Below are positions 1 through 6,585 of a stretch of 8,856 nt of DNA, one piece after another. The notes below the pieces were generated by a model. It was not told the DNA's origin and made no database searches. It worked only from the letters and a program-made list of their open reading frames with translations. The stretch covers positions 1 to 8,856 of the forward strand of contig JASHQT010000145.1 of assembly GCA_030039005.1 (NCBI GenBank). The letters run 5' to 3'. This DNA is from Bryobacteraceae bacterium (GTDB lineage: Bacteria > Acidobacteriota > Terriglobia > Bryobacterales > Bryobacteraceae). Positions within the stretch are counted from its first letter, which is position 1. Every line of letters starts with the position of its first letter. Position numbers and translations under genes: made by a program.

Positions 1-1
1 G

Positions 2-274
2 GTTTTCATACGCGAGCAAACGCTCGACGCCGGCGAGTTGGAGATCTACTGGAGCAAAATCCGATCGACCTTCGCCGGGCATGAGGTTAAGGTGCTAACG
101 TCCTATGGACGTCACGAAGACTTAGAGGGACCGCCCACCGAGGGAACCGTCATTGCTGAATTTCCTAGCATGGAAGCAGCCAAAGCCTGGTATGAAAGCC
201 CCGCCTATCGTGAGGTCCGCGAACACAGATTTAGGGGAGCACTTTATCGGGGGCTGCTGGTTGCAGGCGTGTAA
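2..274 (+). CDS. DUF1330 family protein, 5' end cut by the window
   Basis: The reading frame is open from the first bases of the window to TAA at 272-274, giving about 90 residues. The frame continues upstream of an internal TTG at 38, and residues before that TTG (FIREQTLD) fit the family's first beta strand, so the true start lies just outside the window and only a few residues are missing. The typical DUF1330 pattern is visible: AGHEVKVLTSYGR followed by LEGP, then IAEFPSMEAAKAWYESPAYREV, and a C-terminal RGLLVAGV. The family is about 95 residues, with a dimeric alpha/beta-barrel (ferredoxin-like) fold related to the NIPSNAP/EthD group. It has no established reaction and is presumed cytoplasmic. 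The next gene lies 308 bp away, so nothing links the two. The family call is from pattern recognition and is fairly sure; the function is unknown. Confidence 0.86.
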   Translation, partial: VFIREQTLDAGELEIYWSKIRSTFAGHEVKVLTSYGRHEDLEGPPTEGTVIAEFPSMEAAKAWYESPAYREVREHRFRGALYRGLLVAGV

Positions 275-582
275 GCCTGGTGCCGGATCGTCTGCCAAAT
301 ACGCCAATCCCGAGAACGTCTGCTGAACGAGCACCCACTTCAAGGTCTCCGCCGCCCTGGGATCAATGAGTTCTGAGGTACGACATTGTCGGCTGACTAT
401 GTTTCGCTTGGCTTGCCAATCTTCGAGTGAAGACTAAGATGGGATGTGGCGCAGCCGATGAAAATGGTGACCGGTTTGCTTTTTATCAATGCGGGCGGGA
501 CACCTGGATTCGACGCATTACACTGCTTTCGGTCCGGCCGCGATTTTCAAGGGCGCCTGATCAGGCGGGACGACAAGTAGAA
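275..582. other. 308-bp stretch without a convincing gene
   Basis: This stretch lies between the DUF1330 stop and the preferred rarA start. The rarA frame stays open back to a GTG at 427, but the added 52 residues do not resemble any RarA N-terminus. On the minus strand a stop-free frame of about 53 codons (roughly 433 down to 275, reading ...IDPRAAETLKWVLVQQ...) looks mildly protein-like. It has no ATG and no ribosome binding site, and it then runs antisense through DUF1330. It may be a gene remnant or chance. I see no clear promoter, terminator hairpin or repeat here, although the rarA promoter presumably lies within it. Confidence 0.5.
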
Positions 583-1890
583 ATGAGCCTCTTTGATCCC
601 GATCCGCTGGCCAGCCTCAAGGACGACGCCGGACGGCCGCTCGCCGAACGCATGCGCCCGGAGACGCTGGAAGAATTCGTCGGCCAGCAGCACATCCTGG
701 GACCCGGCAAGCCCCTGCGCCTCCAGATCGAGCGCGATCAGCTCGGTTCCATCATTCTCTGGGGACCGCCCGGCGTGGGCAAAACCACGCTCGCACGCAT
801 CATCGCGCGCATGACGCATTGCGATTTCGTCCCCTTTAGCGCCGTCCTGAGCGGCATCAAGGAAATCAAAGCGGTCATGGCCGACGCCGAGCGCAACCGC
901 CGCATCGGCCGCCGCACCCTGATTTTCATCGATGAGATTCATCGCTTCAATAAAGCGCAGCAGGACGCCTTCCTGCCTTACGTCGAACGGGGCGACATCA
1001 TCCTGATCGGCGCGACCACTGAGAATCCCTCCTTTGAAGTTATTTCCGCTCTGCTCTCTCGCACCAAGGTCTACATGCTGAAGCCGCTGACCGAGGACGA
1101 GATTCTCACCTTGCTCGACCGGGCTCTGCCGAAGGTCAAGATTGCCGCCTCCGAGGACCTTTTGAAGCAGATCGCGACTTACGCCAACGGCGATGCCCGC
1201 ACCGCGCTCAACATCTTGGAACTGGCGTCCGGTGCCGCCAAAGACGGCCAGCTCACGCGCGAAGCCATCGAGGACACGCTCCAGCGCAAGACCTTGCTCT
1301 ATGACAAGGCCGGCGAGGAGCATTTCAACCTGATCTCGGCGCTCCACAAATCCGTCCGTTCCAGCGACGTGGATGCCGCGCTGTACTGGCTCGGCCGCAT
1401 GCTCGAATCGGGCGAGGATCGCCTCTATATCGCCCGCCGCCTGGTCCGCATGGCGATCGAGGACATCGGTCTTGCCGACCCCCGGGCGCTCGAACAGGCC
1501 ATCGCCGTGATGCAAACCGTCCACTTCCTGGGCATGCCCGAAGGCGACCTGGCGCTCGGGCAACTGGCCATCTACCTTTCGGTCGCCCCCAAGTCCGACG
1601 CCTCCTACCAGGCCTTGAACCGGGTAATGGAAGCCGTGGAGAAACATGTGGCCGAGCCTGTACCCTTCCATCTACGGAACGCCCCCACCGCAGCCATGAA
1701 ACAGTGGGGCTATAGCGCCGGCTATCAGCACGCCCACCAGTTCGAGGACGCTTTGCCCGATATGGAGTGCCTGCCCGAATCCCTTGTAGGCACAAGGTTT
1801 TACGAGCCGACAAATCGCGGCCTCGAGCAGCGCATCACCGAACGCCTGGAGGAGATTCGCTCCCGCAAAAAGCACACCCCACCCACATAA
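583..1890 (+). CDS. rarA: Replication-associated recombination protein RarA (MgsA), AAA+ ATPase
   Basis: RarA/MgsA is a cytoplasmic AAA+ ATPase related to clamp loaders and to eukaryotic WRNIP1/Mgs1. It acts at stalled replication forks and single-stranded DNA gaps. The 435-residue product has the family's usual length. The N-terminal part (PLAERMRPETLEEFVGQQH, about residues 18-37) is the RarA/RuvB-type signature. It is followed by Walker A GPPGVGKT (61-68), Walker B LIFIDEIH (113-120), sensor 1 GATTENPS (143-150) and sensor 2 GDART (203-207). The C-terminal half carries the tetramerisation domain and ends in the typical RFYEPTNRGLEQRI segment. I chose ATG 583 (MSLFDP) because homologues begin this way. 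The frame is open to GTG 427, but those residues do not look like the family, and the ribosome binding site before 583 is weak. It is probably transcribed alone; the next gene starts 127 bp later. Confidence 0.96.
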   Translation: MSLFDPDPLASLKDDAGRPLAERMRPETLEEFVGQQHILGPGKPLRLQIERDQLGSIILWGPPGVGKTTLARIIARMTHCDFVPFSAVLSGIKEIKAVMADAERNRRIGRRTLIFIDEIHRFNKAQQDAFLPYVERGDIILIGATTENPSFEVISALLSRTKVYMLKPLTEDEILTLLDRALPKVKIAASEDLLKQIATYANGDARTALNILELASGAAKDGQLTREAIEDTLQRKTLLYDKAGEEHFNLISALHKSVRSSDVDAALYWLGRMLESGEDRLYIARRLVRMAIEDIGLADPRALEQAIAVMQTVHFLGMPEGDLALGQLAIYLSVAPKSDASYQALNRVMEAVEKHVAEPVPFHLRNAPTAAMKQWGYSAGYQHAHQFEDALPDMECLPESLVGTRFYEPTNRGLEQRITERLEEIRSRKKHTPPT

Positions 1891-1902
1891 GTCATACCTT
1901 CG

Positions 1903-1936
1903 GGTACTACCACTTCCAACGCCAGTACCACTCCAA
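1903..1936 (+). repeat. Short direct and inverted repeats upstream of the PilZ gene
   Basis: TACCACTTCCAA (1908-1919) recurs as TACCACTCCAA (1926-1936), with starts 18 bp apart. The first copy is preceded by GGTACT (1903-1908), and the second overlaps its reverse complement AGTACC (1924-1929). The block sits about 80-115 bp before the PilZ start, in the rarA-PilZ gap. It could be a regulator-binding site or part of a promoter. No matching -35/-10 pair is convincing, so the role is a guess. Confidence 0.35.
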
Positions 1937-2000
1937 ATTAGGAAAAATCCGCTATAGGCGCACTCGTCTCGCTGTCGCAATCTAAGGGTGCGAAAGAAAC

Positions 2001-2008
2001 GGAAAGGA
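2001..2008 (+). promoter_or_regulatory. Ribosome binding site that decides the PilZ start
   Basis: GGAAAGGA ends 9 nt before ATG 2018 and is the only good Shine-Dalgarno-like sequence near the three possible in-frame starts (GTG 1988, ATG 2018, ATG 2039). It supports ATG 2018. Confidence 0.6.
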
Positions 2009-2017
2009 CACAACAGC

Positions 2018-2389
2018 ATGTTGGTGCCGGGATCGAACATGAGCTTGGAACGTGACAAAGACGACCGCCGTGGTGCAGACCGTTTCCCGATCGAGCGGGA
2101 GGTCCGCTACAAGATCTTGAGCCGCAAGAATAGCTCGGAAGGCGAGAGCGGCAGCGGCGTGACAGTGAATATGAGCAGCAACGGCGTCTTGTTCACCACG
2201 GATCGTTATCTGCTCCCCGGCAGACGCCTGGAAGTTTCCATTAGCTGGCCGGCCCAGCTAAACGCCAAAGTTGCTTTAAAGCTGGTGGCGCGCGGTCGCG
2301 TGGTTCGTTCCGAGGAAGGCCGCGCCGCGATCGAGATTCACCAGTACGAGTTCCGGACCCAAGCAGGCCAAGGTACGGTGGTTCAATAA
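2018..2389 (+). CDS. Single-domain PilZ protein, probable c-di-GMP receptor
   Basis: The 123-residue product is essentially one PilZ domain, a small beta-barrel that binds cyclic di-GMP and passes the signal to motility, exopolysaccharide or secretion partners. Both halves of the ligand motif are visible: RxxxR as R18-G-A-D-R22 (in DRRGADRFPIER) and (D/N)xSxxG as N51-M-S-S-N-G56. Having both argues for real ligand binding rather than a degenerate PilZ. The C-terminal strand ends in GRAAIEIHQYEF, typical of acidobacterial stand-alone PilZ proteins. There is no signal peptide, membrane segment or output domain, so it is a cytoplasmic adaptor. ATG 2018 was chosen from the GGAAAGGA site; GTG 1988 would add 10 basic residues and ATG 2039 would remove 7. 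It is flanked by gaps of 127 and 115 bp and is probably its own unit, though read-through into the M2 gene is possible. Confidence 0.9.
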   Translation: MLVPGSNMSLERDKDDRRGADRFPIEREVRYKILSRKNSSEGESGSGVTVNMSSNGVLFTTDRYLLPGRRLEVSISWPAQLNAKVALKLVARGRVVRSEEGRAAIEIHQYEFRTQAGQGTVVQ

Positions 2390-2457
2390 TCATACTTTCA
2401 TAAACCCCATCGAAGTCCATCTTAGGGACGCATTTCGGGAGGTACACTTAGGGGAGA

Positions 2458-2474
2458 CGAGCCCCGTAGGCTCG
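2458..2474 (+). promoter_or_regulatory. Small hairpin in the leader of the M2 peptidase gene
   Basis: CGAGCC (2458-2463) and GGCTCG (2469-2474) form a perfect 6-bp GC-rich stem with a 5-nt loop (CCGTA). It lies 30 nt upstream of the M2 start and 9 nt before its Shine-Dalgarno sequence. No U-run follows, so it is not an ordinary terminator. It could be a leader structure, or chance in GC-rich sequence. Confidence 0.3.
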
Positions 2475-2483
2475 CCAGTACTC

Positions 2484-2491
2484 GGAGGAGG
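2484..2491 (+). promoter_or_regulatory. Strong Shine-Dalgarno sequence for the M2 peptidase gene
   Basis: GGAGGAGG matches the anti-Shine-Dalgarno sequence well but ends 13 nt before ATG 2505, longer than usual. No other in-frame start gives a better distance while keeping the signal peptide. Confidence 0.55.
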
Positions 2492-2504
2492 ACCCCCCGC
2501 CCGG

Positions 2505-4316
2505 ATGCGCAGCTTGGTCGTAGTTATTTGTCTTGGGTCCGGCCTTTGTTTCGCGCAATCCCCGAAGGCCCCCACTCTGGCGGAAGCGAAAGCTTTCATC
2601 AATCGCGCGCAGGCGAAGCTGCTGGAGCTTTCAGTCGCAGACAATCGCGCCGACTGGGTGAAGTCCACCTTCATCACCTACGACACCGAAATTCTGGCCG
2701 CCAAGGCCGATGAAGACCAGATCGCCGCCACCATGGCGCTGGCCAAGGAGTCCACGCGCTTCAAGGATCTGAAAATGCCGCCGGAGATGGCGCGCGAGTT
2801 CAAGCTGTTGCGCCTGTCTTTGACGCTGGCGGCTCCCTCCGATCCCAAAGAGGCTGAAGAGCTCACGCAAATCGCCGCGCGCATGGAGGGCATGTACGGC
2901 AGCGGCAAGTATTGCCCGCATGAGGGCGCCAGCAGCGGTGCGAACGAAGGTGACTGCCTGGATCTGGATCAGCTCAGCAACATCCTCCGCACCAGCACGG
3001 ATCCCACGAAACTGCTGGACGCCTGGCGCGGTTGGCACACGGTTTCTCCTCCCATTCGGCCGCTCTTCCAGAAGTACGTGGAGCTCGGAAACCAGGGCGC
3101 GCGCGAGCTGGGCTTCGCCGACATGGGCGCCATGTGGCGCTCCAAGTACGATATGCCGGCCGACGCCTTCCCCGCCGAAATGGATCGGCTGTGGGAGCAG
3201 GTGAAGCCGCTCTACCTTTCCCTCCACGCTTACGTGCGCTGGAAGCTACGCGAGAAATATGGCGACCTTGTTCCAGCCTCGGGGCCCATCCCCGCGCACC
3301 TGCTCGGCAACATGTGGGCGCAGGAATGGGAGAATATTTATCCGCTGCTGGCGCCTAAGGACGCCGATCCGGGCTACGATCTGACGTCGATCCTCAAGGG
3401 CCGCGGAACCACGCCTCTGGAGATGGTGCGGTACGGCGAGCGTTTCTTCACGTCGCTTGGATTCGCGCCGCTGCCCCAGACGTTCTGGGAACGCTCGCTG
3501 TTCGTCAAACCGCGCGACCGCGACGTGGTTTGCCATGCCAGCGCCTGGGACGTGGACTCCGTCGACGACGTGCGCCTGAAGGCGTGCCTCGAAATCAACT
3601 CCGAGGATTTTTCCACCGTGCACCACGAGCTCGGCCATAATTTCTACCAGCGCGCGTATGACCGCCAGCCGTTCCTGTTTCGCGACAGCGCCAACGACGG
3701 ATTCCACGAGGCCATCGGCGACACCATCGCGTTGTCGGTGACGCCGGAATACCTGAAGAAGATCGGTCTGCTCCAAACGGTGCCCGACAGCTCCAAAGAC
3801 ATCGGCCTGTTGCTCTACAAGGCGCTCGAAAAAGTGGCGTTCCTTCCCTTCGGCCTGATGATCGACAAGTGGCGCTGGCAAGTGTTTTCCGGCCAAATCT
3901 CGCCCGATCAATATAACGCGAGCTGGTGGAAGCTGCGCTTGGAATATCAAGGCGTCGCGCCGCCCATCCCGCGCAGCGAAGCCGATTTCGATCCTGGCGC
4001 CAAGTATCATGTGCCGGCTAATTTCCCCTACGCGCGCTATTTTCTGGCCGATATCTTGCAGTTCCAATTTCATCGCGCGCTTTCGAAGATCGCCGGATGC
4101 ACGGAGCCGTTGAACCGCTGCTCGATCTATGGCAACAAGGAAGCGGGAGCTCGTCTCAACGCCATGCTCGCGATGGGCGAGAGCCGGCCGTGGCCCGAAG
4201 CGCTGGCAGCTTTGACCGGCCAGGAGCAAATGGACGCCACCGCGATTCTCGATTACTTCGCGCCGCTCAAGAAATGGCTGGACGAACAGAACCGCGGCAA
4301 GCCGGTCGGTTGGTAA
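2505..4316 (+). CDS. Secreted M2 family zinc peptidase (bacterial angiotensin-converting-enzyme homologue)
   Basis: M2 enzymes are zinc dipeptidyl carboxypeptidases that remove C-terminal dipeptides; this one should act outside the cytoplasm. The 603 residues match one ACE catalytic domain. Residues 1-17 form a signal peptide with probable cleavage after Ala17 (CFA|QS). The zinc site is HELGH at 374-378 plus Glu402 in GFHEAIGD, a 28-residue spacing identical to human testis ACE (His383 to Glu411). Substrate-binding residues are present: K500, H502, Y509 and Y512 in the KYHVP...YARY segment. The chloride ligands known in human ACE also have counterparts by motif alignment: R212, Y252, W474, R478 and R511. 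Other hallmarks are GPIPAHLLGNMWAQ and SRPWPEAL. Cysteines C137/C151, C343/C361 and C532/C539 lie near the three conserved ACE disulfides; C532 is displaced by about five residues. The DnaC-like gene follows after 18 bp. The physiological substrate is unknown, likely peptide scavenging. Confidence 0.96.
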   Translation: MRSLVVVICLGSGLCFAQSPKAPTLAEAKAFINRAQAKLLELSVADNRADWVKSTFITYDTEILAAKADEDQIAATMALAKESTRFKDLKMPPEMAREFKLLRLSLTLAAPSDPKEAEELTQIAARMEGMYGSGKYCPHEGASSGANEGDCLDLDQLSNILRTSTDPTKLLDAWRGWHTVSPPIRPLFQKYVELGNQGARELGFADMGAMWRSKYDMPADAFPAEMDRLWEQVKPLYLSLHAYVRWKLREKYGDLVPASGPIPAHLLGNMWAQEWENIYPLLAPKDADPGYDLTSILKGRGTTPLEMVRYGERFFTSLGFAPLPQTFWERSLFVKPRDRDVVCHASAWDVDSVDDVRLKACLEINSEDFSTVHHELGHNFYQRAYDRQPFLFRDSANDGFHEAIGDTIALSVTPEYLKKIGLLQTVPDSSKDIGLLLYKALEKVAFLPFGLMIDKWRWQVFSGQISPDQYNASWWKLRLEYQGVAPPIPRSEADFDPGAKYHVPANFPYARYFLADILQFQFHRALSKIAGCTEPLNRCSIYGNKEAGARLNAMLAMGESRPWPEALAALTGQEQMDATAILDYFAPLKKWLDEQNRGKPVGW

Positions 4317-4334
4317 GAGAAGTACGGTAATAGC

Positions 4335-5078
4335 ATGAACGCCACCGAAACTTGTCCCATCTGCGGCGGCTCGGGTTGGAAGATCACCGAGCGCGACGGA
4401 ATCTCGGGCGCCGAAAAGTGCGCCTGCGTGGATGTGGGGCGCGAACAGCGCATCGAGCAACGTGCCGGAATCCCGCCGCTGTACCGCAACGCCTCGCTTC
4501 AGAATTTCAAACACCAGGAGATGGCGGCGCTCCGGGTCGCGATGGACAACGTTCGCGTCTACATCCGCCAGTATCCCGCCCTGCCCGAGCCGGGCCTGCT
4601 GTTCTTAGGCCCTCCGGGAACCGGCAAAACTCATCTCGCCGTGGCGGCGCTCCGGGGATTGATCGAGCGCGGATTTGAAGGTATTTTTTACGATTTCCAA
4701 TCGCTGCTCATGCTGATTCACAGGGGCTACGACAAAGCGTCGGGATCGAGCGAACGGGAGGCGTATCAATCGGCTCTGGATACCGAGATCCTGGTGCTCG
4801 ATGACGTGGGAGCCCATCGCATCAACGATTGGGTGGAAGATACCGTGACCTCCATCATCACGCATCGCTGTAACGCGCGGAAAGCCACCATCGTCACCAC
4901 GAACCTGCGCGATCCGGAAGCCGGCGACAAACGTGGGTCGGGCCTCGAAGAAGACCTGCACAGCAAATATTTTCTGGAAGAGCGCATCGGGATGCGCGCC
5001 CGCTCGCGCCTGTTCGAAATGTGCAAGGTGATCCAGATGCGAAATGCCCCGGATTACCGGCTCAGCAAGAAGCGCTAG
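4335..5078 (+). CDS. DnaC/DnaI-like AAA+ ATPase with N-terminal Cys cluster
   Basis: The 247-residue protein is a P-loop ATPase of the DnaC/DnaI/IstB group. These load the replicative helicase or, in transposons, assist a transposase. No transposase lies nearby, so a chromosomal helicase-loader role is more likely, but this is inference. A probable zinc site comes first: C7-P-I-C10 and C29-A-C31. The AAA+ core has Walker A GPPGTGKT (92-99), Walker B ILVLDD (152-157) with DVGAHR after it, sensor 1 TTN (188-190), and an arginine-finger segment GMRARSRLFEMC (219-230) typical of DnaC-like proteins. Between sensor 1 and that segment is a charged stretch (about 191-212). The start ATG 4335 places the Cys motif at the extreme N-terminus as in related proteins; the Shine-Dalgarno sequence is weak (AGAGAAG, 12 nt upstream). 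Only 18 bp separate it from the M2 stop, suggesting co-transcription. Its stop lies 9 bp from that of the convergent M50 gene. Confidence 0.9.
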   Translation: MNATETCPICGGSGWKITERDGISGAEKCACVDVGREQRIEQRAGIPPLYRNASLQNFKHQEMAALRVAMDNVRVYIRQYPALPEPGLLFLGPPGTGKTHLAVAALRGLIERGFEGIFYDFQSLLMLIHRGYDKASGSSEREAYQSALDTEILVLDDVGAHRINDWVEDTVTSIITHRCNARKATIVTTNLRDPEAGDKRGSGLEEDLHSKYFLEERIGMRARSRLFEMCKVIQMRNAPDYRLSKKR

Positions 5079-5087
5079 AACCCAAAA

Positions 5088-6011
5088 TTAGAACGACGAC
5101 GCGCCGGGAATCCGCGCGGTCATCAGCATCAGCAGCGAAAGCAGCACGATCAAGCCCACGTACTGCGTGAGCACCACATTATCTTCCTCCGCCGGGTAAT
5201 CGCGGCTGAACAATCGGTAACCGGCGCCCAACGCGATCAGCAGGAGAATGGTCTGGTGCGTGAACGCCCACATCGCCAGCGCCGCGCCACCCGCCATGCC
5301 GCGCTGCACGCGCGTGAGCGCGCGAAACCCGCGCCCGCCATCCAATTGCCAGATCGGAATCAGGTTAAACAAATTGAGCCATGCCGCGGTGTGCGCGATG
5401 GCGTACCAGACTGGAAGTCCTGTTGTGATGGCGGCAAGCCATGTGACCACTGCCGTACCCAATCCCCAGATCGGGCCGGCCAATCCCACGCGCGCGTCTT
5501 CACCCACATTGCCCGGATACTGCTTCATGCGCACGAAGGCGCCCAGAAACGGAATGAACATCGGAGCGCTGGCCGCGATGTTGTACTTGCGCAGCGCCAT
5601 CACGTGCCCCATTTCGTGGACGTAGATGCACAGCACGAAGCCGAGGGCGAACTTCCATCCGAACATCGACCAATACACGGCGAAAAACGCGACCATGCTG
5701 AGGAGTGTGCCGAGCTTAGTCAGGCCCAGCAGCAGAAGCTTGGCTTTGGATAGCGCCACCAATAGGGCCGTGCCGATGGACCCGAACTTTCCGAAGCGCT
5801 TCGCTCGCGCGTTTTTCTCCCGCGCCGCGCCGAGCTGCAGGTCGATGTTTTCGATGCGCGCCTGGGTGTCCCGATATTTTTCGGAATCGGGTGGAACCAG
5901 TTCGAGCGCCTGCGCCCAGAACTGCCGTGCGCCCCGCCAATCGCCCGCCTGCCCGGCGAGTTTGGCGTGCTGGACCAAGGTCTCGAATTCCTGCTGCTCC
6001 GCCAGCGTCAT
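5088..6011 (-). CDS. Site-2 protease-like M50 membrane metalloprotease with TPR-like N-terminus
   Basis: M50 proteases cut substrates within or next to the membrane using zinc. The 307-residue product begins with a soluble helical part (about 1-65) that looks like one TPR repeat plus a helix (GDWRGARQFWAQALELVP). A basic linker with AREKNARAKRFGK (63-75) follows, then several membrane segments (about 80-112, 118-136, 178-220, 240-265 and 282-299). The active-site motif HEMGH is at 132-136 inside a membrane segment. The second M50 motif, NLIPIWQLDGG, ends at 226, with D224 as the third zinc ligand. No PDZ domain is present, unlike RseP. ATG at 6011-6009 overlaps the Uma2 stop as ATGA, so translation is probably coupled, and the gene is last in a three-gene minus-strand unit. 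The family is common in Acidobacteriota; its substrate is unknown. The TPR-like part may recruit a partner. Confidence 0.93.
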   Translation of the reverse strand: MTLAEQQEFETLVQHAKLAGQAGDWRGARQFWAQALELVPPDSEKYRDTQARIENIDLQLGAAREKNARAKRFGKFGSIGTALLVALSKAKLLLLGLTKLGTLLSMVAFFAVYWSMFGWKFALGFVLCIYVHEMGHVMALRKYNIAASAPMFIPFLGAFVRMKQYPGNVGEDARVGLAGPIWGLGTAVVTWLAAITTGLPVWYAIAHTAAWLNLFNLIPIWQLDGGRGFRALTRVQRGMAGGAALAMWAFTHQTILLLIALGAGYRLFSRDYPAEEDNVVLTQYVGLIVLLSLLMLMTARIPGASSF

Positions 6012-6547
6012 ATCTGATCGAACAGATCGCCGAGGCGGATGGACAATCCGGGAATCAGGTCGGACTGAAAGACGCCGTTTTCATCGAGATTCGCGTCGCC
6101 GCTTTCGGAGAACAGAAAGGCTCTTCGCGAGTCGATATCCAGAATCCACGCTTCCTTGGTCCCGCACTGGCGGTAGCGGTTCACCTTCTTGATCAGTTTA
6201 GGGAAGGTATCGTTCTCCGACACGATCTCGATCGCCAGGTCCGGCACGAAGCGCTGCACGCGCTTTCGCCGATCCAAGAGTTTCACCTTCTCGGGTGCGA
6301 AAAACGTCACGTCCGGACCGTGCGCGTTTCCACCGAATTCGTATTCTTGCTCAGTAACCACCTTTCCCAGATTGCGCTCAATGACGTAAGACGCAAGGAG
6401 GCGGCCCAGCAGGTCTCGCAGATAGTTGTGATCGAATGTGTTGCCAGACACGTCCACCAACTGTCCGTCCACCAGCTCGTGATAATAGGCTTGCTCGCGC
6501 GGAAGTTTTTCGAAATCGTCGATGGTCAGAGGGCTCACCAGCGGCAT
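6008..6547 (-). CDS. Uma2 family (DUF820) putative PD-(D/E)xK endonuclease
   Basis: The 179-residue product matches the Uma2/DUF820 family, a restriction-endonuclease-like fold abundant in cyanobacteria, Acidobacteriota and other environmental bacteria. Most members have no proven substrate. The family landmarks occur in order: YHELVDGQLV (22-31), GPDVTFF with the PD at 78-79, PDLAIEIVSEND (102-113) carrying D103 and E107, the lysines K117/K120/K121, the Y-x-x-x-G-T-K-E-A-W-I segment (125-135), and a C-terminal PGLSIRLGDLF. The putative catalytic residues therefore look intact. The length is usual for the family (about 180-200). ATG at 6547-6545 has no strong Shine-Dalgarno sequence. It follows the 102-aa gene after 38 bp, and its TGA overlaps the M50 start by 4 nt. 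The family name is sure; nuclease activity and any link to the M50 protease are unproven. Confidence 0.93.
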   Translation of the reverse strand: MPLVSPLTIDDFEKLPREQAYYHELVDGQLVDVSGNTFDHNYLRDLLGRLLASYVIERNLGKVVTEQEYEFGGNAHGPDVTFFAPEKVKLLDRRKRVQRFVPDLAIEIVSENDTFPKLIKKVNRYRQCGTKEAWILDIDSRRAFLFSESGDANLDENGVFQSDLIPGLSIRLGDLFDQI

Positions 6548-6585
6548 GATCTTATTTTAGCCCGCGGGGCAGTTCGCACCGGGCT

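Noticed and set aside
122..433. Minus-strand frame reading ...AAETLKWVLVQQTFSGLAYL... as a possible gene fragment
   Set aside because: It looks mildly protein-like between 275 and 433, but has no ATG, begins right after an in-frame stop and runs antisense through the DUF1330 gene. It is too weak to call a pseudogene.
427..582. N-terminal extension of rarA from GTG 427
   Set aside because: The extra 52 residues do not resemble RarA N-termini, whereas MSLFDP at 583 gives the normal family length.
547..1671. Long 374-codon open frame on the minus strand over rarA
   Set aside because: It is an antisense shadow of a GC-rich gene with clear RarA motifs on the plus strand; the translated sequence is low in recognisable motifs and has no ribosome binding site.
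3246..4514. 422-codon minus-strand open frame over the M2 and DnaC-like genes
   Set aside because: It covers parts of two well-supported plus-strand genes, and the composition (Arg, Ala, Gly, Val rich, no motif) is that of an antisense frame.
4335..5078. IstB-type transposon helper as the identity of the AAA+ gene
   Set aside because: No IstA-like transposase, terminal repeats or target duplication is seen nearby, and the N-terminal Cys cluster fits DnaC/DnaI-like proteins better.
5076..5094. TAGAAC repeated at the convergent gene ends as a possible bidirectional terminator
   Set aside because: The two copies are direct, not inverted, no stem can form, and the 9-bp gap holds only an A-rich stretch.
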